Shown: positions 56,912-64,000 of the stretch, piece after piece
Layout of the letters: each line of letters starts with the position of its first letter
Position numbering within the stretch: position 1 is the first letter of the stretch
DNA from: Sediminibacillus terrae
GTDB lineage: Bacteria; Bacillota; Bacilli; Bacillales; Amphibacillaceae
NCBI RefSeq assembly: GCF_009602435.1
Contig: NZ_VZDQ01000006.1
Location: 1 to 64,000 of the forward strand
Length of the DNA stretch: 64,000 bases
Direction: 5' to 3'
The notes under the pieces: generated by a model
Database searches by the model: none
Seen by the model: the letters and a program-made list of their open reading frames with translations, nothing else
What the model was told of the DNA's origin: nothing
Translations under genes and position numbers: made by a program

Positions 56912-59900
56912 TACGATTGATTTGGAATTCCTGGTGGCGGAATAAGGAACGATTCATTTTGTTGCTGATCGGTGCATTGATTGTAAGCATCGGATTAAGT
57001 TACCTGGTGGGAACGACGCAAGCAAGTCAAGGAACCATCGTCGATGAACTGCAGAAACGCTGGAAGTCTTCTTATGATATAGTCGTCCGTCCTCCAGGAA
57101 GCAGAAGCGTCACAGAAGATAAACAGTTACTGGAACCTAACTATCTCAGTGGACTGAGTGGAGGAATCTCCCTCGATCAATATGAAGCAATCCGCTCCAT
57201 GCAAGAGGTAGAAACAGCCGCTCCCATCTCGATGATGGGGTATGTCGATTATGGCACGACACTTGCAAAAGTAACTTACAACGAACCAGGCATATACCGA
57301 TTACATATGCAAAACGCAACGACAAACGGTGTCAATACCTATGAGGACGAGAACACGCTATATTTCACTATTGGCAGCTGGCAGGCTCCGCAAGGCACCC
57401 AGCAGGAATATGGGGTAACAGGATTTAATGGAGAGCTGGTCAACAGTAATAATATCCTGGTTGCAGGAATCGATCCTGAAGCGGAAGCCCAATTAACAGG
57501 ATTGAATGATGCTATTTCGGATAAATCGGAGCAAACCAGGAGCTTTTTCAACAATAACTCATCTGTAAAAATCAAAGATATCGGGGGAGGGCTGCAAAAC
57601 ATTCAAATCCCTGTCCTGTTGAGCACCGAGTCGTTTGTCGAAGGAACTTCCACTTATACCATTGAGAGAATCGAGCAATCATTCCAGCAAGATGAACAAG
57701 AAGAAGTCATGAACCAGGTCAAGGAGCAGGGAGGAAAGCAATACCTCGACGACCTGGAAGCAAATCAGATCGATCACTTTACCTTCACCTCAGAAGAATC
57801 CCACCAAAAAACCATCGAGCTGATCAAAGGAAACAATGAGCATAACGAGGCATCACTCGATTCGTTCAATTGGATGGCGTTCCGGCCGTCCCCCGTCACT
57901 TACCGTGAAGTCAACAGTCCGTTCGGAGAACGCTGGCCATTTGCTTATCAGGTAAAACCCTACGCCGTTCCTGCGGATAGTCCGCTGGCACAGAAGCATG
58001 CCTACCGTCCTATTACCATGTTTTCCGAAAATAGTGAAGGCTGGCCCCGTCTTGAACTCGATTTCCAGGGATTATTTGACCCTTCCCAATTGAACCTGTC
58101 CAAGGATCCACTGAACGAACTCCCCATGGAAACTTATTTTCCTTCAAGCGCAAAATGGGTCATGGATAGTGAGAAGAACCCTATCAACCCTCCAGAGACG
58201 ATGAAGCCATTGAACAATCCTTATGGTTTTTTAACGAAACCTCCGCTTCTGCTGACCACCATCGAGGCTGCTTCTCAAGTGCTCGGAGATGAACCGATTT
58301 CGGCAATCCGCGTAAAAGTGCGGGGAGTCGATGAGATGTCCGATTCGAGTGAACAAGTGTTAGACCGAATTGCCAGTGAAATTGAAGAAAAAACCGGTTT
58401 GATCACGGATATCACCTTGGGATCATCCCCACAGCCAGCAATTACCCACATTCCTGCTTCTGGTGAGCAGGAGAGCCTTGGATGGGTCGAACAGCCGTGG
58501 ATTAAGCTTGGTTCTTCAATTTCCATTTTCAAAGAGTCAAGGATGGGCTTATCCGGTGTTATCGCCAGTGTCATCATCGTAGCTATCGTATATGTATTTG
58601 CCTCCAATATTATGATGATGTATGCACGTAAAAAGGAGTTTGCCCTATTGCTTGCTGTAGGGTGGCGACCGAAGCAACTAAGCTTTCTGTTATTTATAGA
58701 AGCTCTTATCCTTGGGAGCTTTGTGTCTTTAGTCAGCTGGTTTATTCTCGGAATCATTTACGTCACGAACGATGTGCAGACCTCCATATGGAGACTGCTG
58801 TCCATCGCCATATTCGGGCTGTCGATTTATTTGTTGGGTTCATTCATTCCGAGTATTCTCGTACGGCGAATTTCTCCATATGAAACGATTAATAAAGGAG
58901 AAGTGACAGCAAAGAAAAGACATAGCTTTCAAGCCTTCACAAGCTTCGGAATGGCAGCTAATCAATTGATGACCCAATGGAAAAGAGCGTTATTATCCAT
59001 TGTATCAATTGCACTGCCGACTGCTATGTTAATCTACTTTTTATTCATCACCTTTCAATTACGTGGGACGATGTACACTACCTGGCTGGGTGAGTTTGTA
59101 GCCATGGAAGTTGGTGTCATGCATTATATCGCGATGGGGGTAGCGATGCTGATTGCTATCCTGACGACGGCAGAAATTATGTGGCAGAATGTTGCCGAGC
59201 GTCAGTCGGAATTCGCTGTCCTGAAAGCATTAGGGTGGAGGAATAGTACGGTACGGATGCTTGTCCTTTGGGAAGGGGCTATCACTGGATTGCTAGCCGG
59301 AGTGTTCGGCCTTTGTCTATCCCTAGGTCGTTATTACGATTAGTTACAGCCAATTCCCGGCTGAATCTGTCTTCTTTTTCACGGCTACGCTTTTGATTCC
59401 TGTCTTTACCGGTATTGTTGGAGCCACCCTTCCTGCAATGAAGGCCGTTCAATTGACGCCAAGTGAAGGTTTTCGTGGAGGAGTTTCAAATACCAGGCAG
59501 ACAGAAAAGGCATTCCGTTATGTATTTAGTATTGGCGGGGCTGCCCTGGCTGGCGGAGTGGCCGCCATCATGATATTTGCCATTCCAGACAACCCACAGG
59601 TCCAGTCCAGCAACACGTCTACTAATGATGTCGATGGTACAGCAGGGTCACTTGAGGTTTCTGCCCCTTCTGATGAAGAGATGATGGAAGAGGAGGACGA
59701 ATCCGTTCAAGCCGGGAATTTCATCGAGCAAGAAAAAGAGACTGCTTATAAAACATTGACAATCGGGGAGAAAGTGTTTGAAGCGGAGGATAAAGAAGTT
59801 GTGGTAGAACGTGTTGACCCTCCAGCGGCCCTTAAGACAGAGAAAGAATTAATTACCCTGCGGATTTCCTATCATAAGAAAGCGGGAGAGGGAAGTGTTG

Positions 59901-60124
59901 TTTATAAACCACAAACATTCCCGCTGATAAATAAGAATGGAGAGTTTTTCAATCCTATCGAATTCGATGAAATGACGGAATCGACATGGAATGGAATTAG
60001 AGTCAAAGGAATAACAAAAGTGATTACAGAAGCCACGTACGAGATTCCCGAAAGAAGTGAAAATATTGCATTTAAGATGTACGGGAGTTGGACACCTGGA
60101 AATATCATAATTGAATTAGACTAG
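56908..60124 (+). pseudogene. FtsX-type ABC permease, frameshifted
   Basis: Two reading frames of one permease: 56908-59343 and a second phase that continues from about 59327 to 60124. Removing one G in the GG at 59326-59327 joins them into about 1071 residues. Layout: one N-terminal helix (about 17-37), an extracytoplasmic region of about 500 residues, then spans near 547-571, 592-618, 630-651, 694-718, 738-761 and 789-805, and another at the junction. After GATLPAMKAVQLTPSEGFRG comes one more helix, an acidic linker (EEMMEEEDES) and a C-terminal beta-rich domain of about 130 residues ending at 60124. Broken unless the shift is a sequencing error or is bypassed. Confidence 0.85.
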
Positions 60125-60190
60125 CTAAATAGAAGAAATAGAAGTAGAGAAATTATATTGCTTAAGGTAAGAAGTACGCTCTTGAGGGTA

Positions 60191-60274
60191 TCGTCGTGCA
60201 CCGCAATTCTCGAAGCGTTAATATTTCGAAAAGCAAAGGCTCTCAACCATATTTGGTTGGGAGTCTTTTTTTGG
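60191..60274 (+). repeat. 84-bp direct repeat, copy 2
   Basis: Exact copy of 55913-55996: the last codons of S9 (RRAPQFSKR and stop) plus the terminator. Not attached to an rpsI gene. Right border of the insert, 103 bp before cwlD. Confidence 0.97.
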
Positions 60275-60313
60275 CCATTTCACTGCCGCTATCTGGTTAC
60301 GCTCGTAAAACCT

Positions 60314-60343
60314 GTCATAAACATCCGACTTGTCCCATATAGT
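60314..60343 (+). promoter_or_regulatory. Possible sigma-E promoter of cwlD
   Basis: GTCATAA (60314-60320), 15-bp spacer, CATATAGT (60336-60343), similar to the sigma-E pattern. B. subtilis cwlD is made in sporulation from sigma-E and sigma-G promoters. Confidence 0.4.
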
Positions 60344-60377
60344 GGACAACAGGAAGATGTTTAGGAGGCCGGGGAGC

Positions 60378-61094
60378 ATGAAAAAATACATAAAAGCAGC
60401 GTTATGGATGTTAGGTGTCGTCCTGTTGGTGCTGTTAATTCAATATCCGATTCAACAATCAACCGATTCGTGGGATTCATGGGCATTGCCATTGTCAGGA
60501 AAAGTGATTGTGCTGGACCCCGGCCATGGCGGTCCAGATGGCGGAGCGGAAGGAAGCGACGATACACAGGAAAAGGAGATCGCCCTGCGTGTAGCAAAGA
60601 AACTGCAAAATTACTTGCAGCAGGCCGGGGCCCTTGTATTCTTGACGAGAGAAAAAGACGAGGATTTGGCTGCCAAGGAAACAAGAGGTTTGTCACGAAG
60701 AAAGTCGGAGGATATCCGTAATCGTGTGGAATTCATTAAGGATAAGGAAGCGGACTTTTTCGTCAGTATTCATCTGAATGCTCTTCCTGCTACCCAATGG
60801 TCCGGAGCGCAAACTTTTTATTACCCTTCTGATGGAGCGAACGAGCGGTTGGCGACATTAATTCAGGACGAAATCAAACGTAATCTGGAAAATACCACAC
60901 GGGAGGCACTTGGGTTGAAAAGTATGTATTTATTGAAGCATGCCGAAGCTCCGGGAGCGCTAGTGGAAATTGGTTTTTTATCGAATGTGCATGAACGTGA
61001 ACTTTTAAAAACAGACGATTACCAGGGGAAAATGGCAGCAAGCATTTATGAGGGCATTCTTCGTTACGCAACAGAAGACGGAGAAGATAAATAA
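60378..61094 (+). CDS. cwlD: N-acetylmuramoyl-L-alanine amidase CwlD
   Basis: 238-residue zinc amidase needed for muramic-delta-lactam in spore cortex, working with PdaA. N-terminal hydrophobic anchor (about 7-24), then Amidase_3 domain: VLDPGHGGPDGG with H50, the glutamate in TQEKE (about 64-67), SIHLNA, and VEIGFLSN. ATG at 60378 after AGGAGG. Separated from rpsI here by the insert. Confidence 0.95.
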   Translation: MKKYIKAALWMLGVVLLVLLIQYPIQQSTDSWDSWALPLSGKVIVLDPGHGGPDGGAEGSDDTQEKEIALRVAKKLQNYLQQAGALVFLTREKDEDLAAKETRGLSRRKSEDIRNRVEFIKDKEADFFVSIHLNALPATQWSGAQTFYYPSDGANERLATLIQDEIKRNLENTTREALGLKSMYLLKHAEAPGALVEIGFLSNVHERELLKTDDYQGKMAASIYEGILRYATEDGEDK

Positions 61095-61126
61095 TAAATG
61101 GGTTACCCATCCTGAAAACGTATTAC

Positions 61127-61154
61127 TTAGCATCCCGTACAGATATGTTATACT
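61127..61154 (+). promoter_or_regulatory. Probable salA promoter
   Basis: TTAGCA (61127-61132), 16-bp spacer, TATACT (61149-61154), 45 bp before the salA start. Confidence 0.5.
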
Positions 61155-61198
61155 AGCATTGTGGGAAAAGGACAGCGATCAAAGGATGGTGACACAAT

Positions 61199-62254
61199 TT
61201 GCTTACCCAAGAGCAGGTTTTAGAATTATTAAATCCAATCGAAGACCCGTTTTTACATACAACGTTCGAGAAGACTGGCGGAGTAATGGAAGTACGCATC
61301 AAAGAAGAAAAGAAGCATGTCAGTGTGAAATTAGCGATTGCTAAAACAAACACCGCTGAACAAATGCAGCTCCAACAGGAGATCGTCAACGTATTAAAGA
61401 AAGCGGGTGCAAACACAGTCGGACTTCGTTTCGAGCAGCTGCCGGACGAAGTGATTGCGAAGTACCAGCCTGCAGCGGATGAGGAGAAATCGAATTCTCT
61501 GCTAGGCGGGAATGCCAACACCAAATTTATTGCGGTGGCCAGCGGCAAAGGCGGTGTCGGAAAGTCTACGGTGACCGTTAACCTGGCTGTGGCATTGACC
61601 AGACTTGGCAAGAAAGTCGGCATCATCGATGCTGATATTTATGGATTCAGCGTACCGGACATGATGGGGGTAGAAGAACGTCCAGTCGTGCGGGGCGAAA
61701 AAATCATTCCTGTAGAAAGGTTTGGTGTCAAGCTGGTATCCATGGGATTTTTTGTGGAAGACAATTCTCCCATCATTTGGCGTGGACCGATGCTGGGAAA
61801 AATGCTGACAAGCTTTTTCAAAGAAGTAGAGTGGGGAGAGCTTGATTACTTGCTGCTCGATTTACCGCCAGGAACTGGAGACGTTGCTCTGGATGTCCAT
61901 TCCATGCTTCCTTCCTCGAAGGAGATCATTGTGACGACTCCGCATCCTACCGCGGCCTTTGTTGCAGCGAGAGCCGGGCAAATGGCCATGCAAACCGAAC
62001 ATGAAATCATCGGGATTGTAGAGAACATGGCTTATTTTGAAAGCAAGACTACCGGGGAAAAAGAATATGTCTTTGGAAAAGGCGGCGGAAAAAAACTGGC
62101 TGAATATCTGAAAACAAAGGTGATCGGCCAGCTGCCACTGCAGCAGCCTTATGAAGAAGAGGATGTATTTGCCCCTTCCGTTTACCAGGAAGATCATCCG
62201 AACGGGAAAGAATACCGCAAAATTGCAGCAAAAGTGATCGACAGCTTCGAATAA
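61199..62254 (+). CDS. salA: Mrp/NBP35-family ATPase SalA
   Basis: 351-residue P-loop ATPase. N-terminal DUF59/MIP18 domain (about 1-85), then deviant Walker A GKGGVGKST (about 116-124) and DADIYGFSVPDM. The C-terminal CxxC of iron-sulfur carrier Mrp proteins is absent (ENMAYFESKTTGEKEYVFG instead), as in B. subtilis SalA, which regulates protease genes. TTG start at 61199 after AGGATGGTGA. Confidence 0.93.
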   Translation: MLTQEQVLELLNPIEDPFLHTTFEKTGGVMEVRIKEEKKHVSVKLAIAKTNTAEQMQLQQEIVNVLKKAGANTVGLRFEQLPDEVIAKYQPAADEEKSNSLLGGNANTKFIAVASGKGGVGKSTVTVNLAVALTRLGKKVGIIDADIYGFSVPDMMGVEERPVVRGEKIIPVERFGVKLVSMGFFVEDNSPIIWRGPMLGKMLTSFFKEVEWGELDYLLLDLPPGTGDVALDVHSMLPSSKEIIVTTPHPTAAFVAARAGQMAMQTEHEIIGIVENMAYFESKTTGEKEYVFGKGGGKKLAEYLKTKVIGQLPLQQPYEEEDVFAPSVYQEDHPNGKEYRKIAAKVIDSFE

Positions 62255-62261
62255 ATTTTTT

Positions 62262-62296
62262 AAAAAAGAGAGCAGTCCTTTTCTGGACTGCTCTTT
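62262..62296. terminator. Convergent terminator of salA and gerD
   Basis: Stem AGAGCAGTCC / GGACTGCTCT with an A-run on the left and T on the right, between two converging genes, so it can serve both strands. Confidence 0.85.
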
Positions 62297-62315
62297 ATGT
62301 TTAACAAGAGAAGGA

Positions 62316-62981
62316 TCAACCTCCGCCTCCGCCCCCATCGGATCCCTGCCCAGAGCCCTGTTGTCCACCCTGGCTTTGCCCGCTTCCGCCGCCACCGCCG
62401 CTCTGATCTTGTCCAGAGCCTTGTGATGGTTTCATTTCTTCTGCTGCTTTTAAAATTATCTCGCTCATTTGGGCTTTGAACATAGGGGAATCCATCGTTT
62501 CCTGTATTGTTTTTTCCAGATGCTCGCGGAATTGCTGGCTTTTCATGGCACTTACCATCTGCTCAGTCATTTCCGGGTTTTGAAATAACTCGATCATTTG
62601 TTTTTGGAACGACGAATCACTCATCAAGCCTTTTAATACATCTTTGTGCTGGTCCTGGATGGCTTTGGAAAACGACTCGACAAACTTCGGGTCGTCAAAC
62701 ATTTTTGTCCAGTACTTTTTTCCTTCTTCTGAAGTTAAAGCTTTTTCGACGGAGTCTTTTACTGTATTTCCTTCAATCACATAGGTCTTCTGCATTTCCT
62801 CATCGGAAAGTACTTCCGTGATGGCTTTTTTACCTTCGTCCGTCTTCAATATATCGGTAACCATTTTCTTGGTTGTATCATAGTTGCCTTCTTCTCCGCT
62901 CGTGGTGTTACCACCGCCACCACATGAGCTTAACAGGAGAAGGGATATACATAGTAATAAATGTGGCATGAGTTTAAACAC
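62316..62981 (-). CDS. gerD: Spore germination lipoprotein GerD
   Basis: 221-residue spore inner-membrane lipoprotein that clusters the nutrient germination receptors. Signal peptide with lipobox LLSSC near residues 16-20; helical core (DYDTTKKMV-like, DPKFVESFSKAI); glycine/glutamine-rich tail of mixed GSGQ repeats. GTG at 62981 chosen on the minus strand after AAAAGGAG. A forespore promoter lies upstream. Confidence 0.93.
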   Translation of the reverse strand: MFKLMPHLLLCISLLLLSSCGGGGNTTSGEEGNYDTTKKMVTDILKTDEGKKAITEVLSDEEMQKTYVIEGNTVKDSVEKALTSEEGKKYWTKMFDDPKFVESFSKAIQDQHKDVLKGLMSDSSFQKQMIELFQNPEMTEQMVSAMKSQQFREHLEKTIQETMDSPMFKAQMSEIILKAAEEMKPSQGSGQDQSGGGGGSGQSQGGQQGSGQGSDGGGGGG

Positions 62982-63018
62982 ACAGGATCCACTCCTTTTA
63001 TTTGCACTCACTTAGTCT

Positions 63019-63048
63019 TAATATGGTTAGAAGCAGAAAAATTATGTA
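63019..63048 (-). promoter_or_regulatory. Sigma-G promoter of gerD
   Basis: On the minus strand TACATA (63048-63043), 17-bp spacer, CATATTA (63025-63019), fitting the sigma-G pattern (TGMATA-N17/18-CATAMTA) at most positions. gerD is a sigma-G gene in B. subtilis. Confidence 0.75.
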
Positions 63049-63121
63049 TTGCTGAAGAAAAAACGGGGGATTCATGATAAAATACGTTAGGGACAAGGTA
63101 TATTAATTAGGAGGATATCGA

Positions 63122-63793
63122 GTGAACAGTAGAAATTGGGTTCGCATGTTTTTAACTACCCTGCTGGTTGGAGCTGTTTCCACCCTGGTGACCAGTTTTT
63201 TTGTAAAAGCCGGTTCTTATGGGGAATATCTTCAGCCGGTCGACCTTTTTGAACTATTGGGTTTAGTAATATTCTTCACCGCCCTCGGACTGGTATTCAG
63301 TTTGATCAGCCAAATGGGGTTCTTTGCTTATTTGACCATCAACCAATTCGGACTGGGAATGTTCAGGAGACTTTGGCTGCCGATCCAGGTAGTGCTGATT
63401 CTCTTCACTTTGTTTGATTTAATTTATTTCCGTTACAAGTCTGCTGACGGGGAAACATCCATCTTTGTCTATTTGCTGGTGGCTGCTGTATTGTTCGGGT
63501 ACAGCTTGATAATAGCCAGAATCAAAGCAAATGAAACCAATGCCAAGGCGTTTATCCCGGCGTTGTTTTTTATGTTTGTGGTCACTTCCATCGAATGGGT
63601 GCCTGGTTTGCGGTCGACTGGGAGCGATTACGAATGGTTGATGATTATTCCGTTATTATTATGTAACACTTATCAATTATTATTGCTCCATCGGATCACC
63701 AACCAAAAAGCGGCAGAGGAAGGAAAGGAATTAACTTCTGCAGCCAATCCTGTGAAAAAACAGAATAAAAAACAAAAAAGCAAGCGTAAATAA
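63122..63793 (+). CDS. kbaA: KinB-signalling activator KbaA
   Basis: 223-residue membrane protein with about six hydrophobic spans, needed for KinB input into the sporulation phosphorelay in B. subtilis. Lysine-rich C terminus (KKQNKKQKSKRK). GTG start at 63122 after TTAGGAGGAT. Diverges from gerD. Confidence 0.92.
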   Translation: MNSRNWVRMFLTTLLVGAVSTLVTSFFVKAGSYGEYLQPVDLFELLGLVIFFTALGLVFSLISQMGFFAYLTINQFGLGMFRRLWLPIQVVLILFTLFDLIYFRYKSADGETSIFVYLLVAAVLFGYSLIIARIKANETNAKAFIPALFFMFVVTSIEWVPGLRSTGSDYEWLMIIPLLLCNTYQLLLLHRITNQKAAEEGKELTSAANPVKKQNKKQKSKRK

Positions 63794-63811
63794 TAAACGC
63801 TTGCTTTTTTT
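63774..63811. terminator. Convergent terminator of kbaA and pdaB
   Basis: Stem GCAAGCG / CGCTTGC flanked by A6 and T7 tracts, overlapping the end of kbaA. Works for both strands because pdaB converges on it. Confidence 0.9.
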
Positions 63812-63817
63812 CAAATA

Positions 63818-64000
63818 TTAATCAATTGTTTTGGACTTTGCTTCTATCCTGGAAATCAATTCTGAAATGGTGACATACTGAAAGCCCTTGTTCTTTAATC
63901 CGGGAAGCAGTGTTTTCAATGCTCCTGGAGTCTGTTTGACGGAATCGGATGCATGGAGAAGGATAATGTCTCCGTTGGTTGTATTTTTCATCACCTCGTC
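63818..64000 (-). CDS. pdaB: Polysaccharide deacetylase PdaB, 3' end
   Basis: Last 60 codons of a NodB-type deacetylase, cut by the window edge. GDIILLHASDSVKQTPGAL and the closing GFQYVTISELIS are the PdaB C-terminal signature. PdaB maintains spores after late sporulation. B. subtilis has it next to kbaA as well; here it points toward kbaA. Confidence 0.85.
   Translation of the reverse strand, partial: DEVMKNTTNGDIILLHASDSVKQTPGALKTLLPGLKNKGFQYVTISELISRIEAKSKTID

Larger units (their letters stand above)
55997..60274 (+). mobile_element. Inserted segment at the rpsI 3' end
   Basis: 4278 bp bounded by the two 84-bp direct repeats; one repeat unit (unique part plus copy 2). Holds only an ABC ATPase and its frameshifted permease; no integrase or transposase is visible. 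Recombination between the repeats would remove it and leave rpsI and one terminator intact. An excised or mini integrative element, or a circular DNA that entered through rpsI homology, would both leave this pattern. Confidence 0.65.

Noticed and set aside
61960-62110. Loss of the CxxC in the Mrp protein as a defect
   Set aside because: B. subtilis SalA also lacks it, so it marks the SalA subtype and not a broken Mrp.

Overview
The window is the conserved ribosomal-protein/RNA-polymerase superoperon region of a spore-forming Bacillaceae chromosome. The gene order (ctsR-mcsA-mcsB-clpC, radA-disA, ispD-ispF, gltX-cysE-cysS, sigH, rpmG-secE-nusG, L11/L1, L10/L12, rpoB-rpoC, str, S10-spc-alpha, ecfA1-ecfA2-ecfT-truA, rplM-rpsI, cwlD-salA-gerD-kbaA-pdaB) is that of Bacillus subtilis. 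The sporulation and germination genes sigH, gerD, kbaA, cwlD and pdaB mark an endospore former. The genus cannot be fixed from the sequence alone; a Halobacillus/Virgibacillus-type relative is plausible but unproven.

Layout. 1-170: 5S rRNA closing an rrn operon that starts outside the window. 504-5930: mgtC-like gene, then the CtsR-controlled proteolysis operon. 6214-9988: radA-disA and a PIN/TRAM membrane protein. 10182-17185: isoprenoid genes, gltX, a cysteine T-box, cysE-cysS, mrnC, rlmB, rae1. 17269-22579: sigH, rpmG, secE, nusG, rplK, rplA, rplJ, rplL, rsmC. 23203-30418: rpoB-rpoC after a long structured leader. 30598-35326: L7Ae-family protein, rpsL, rpsG, fusA, tuf. 36426-51285: S10/spc/alpha cluster from rpsJ to rplQ. 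51565-55943: energy-coupling-factor transporter module, truA, rplM, rpsI. 55997-60274: an inserted ABC-transporter segment. 60378-64000: cwlD, salA, gerD (minus), kbaA, 3' end of pdaB (minus).

Most of the window is housekeeping, but four things stand out. (1) The last 31 bp of rpsI plus its terminator are repeated as a perfect 84-bp direct repeat 4.3 kb downstream; between the copies lie an ABC ATPase and a very large FtsX-type permease gene, broken by a +1 frameshift. This looks like an insertion at the 3' end of rpsI. (2) The map gene (methionine aminopeptidase), normally between adk and infA, is a decayed pseudogene: it keeps its ATGA overlap with adk but has frameshifts, stops and an internal deletion. 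(3) The rpsK-rpoA spacer has its own promoter and an RNA leader with mutually exclusive pairings. (4) Terminator-like hairpins stand in front of nusG, rplA, rplJ, rpsL and, more weakly, inside the 560-nt rpoB leader, so transcription is probably trimmed at many internal points. Compared with B. subtilis, ybaC (tuf-rpsJ) and ybaJ/ybaK (rpsI-cwlD) are absent; a 1-kb gene-free gap sits where ybaC would be.

The cluster couples the transcription machinery (RpoA, RpoB, RpoC, NusG, SigH), ribosome assembly (about 30 r-proteins, EF-G, EF-Tu, IF1), secretion (SecE, SecY) and stress proteolysis. L33, S14 and L36 are all the cysteine-containing, zinc-binding forms.
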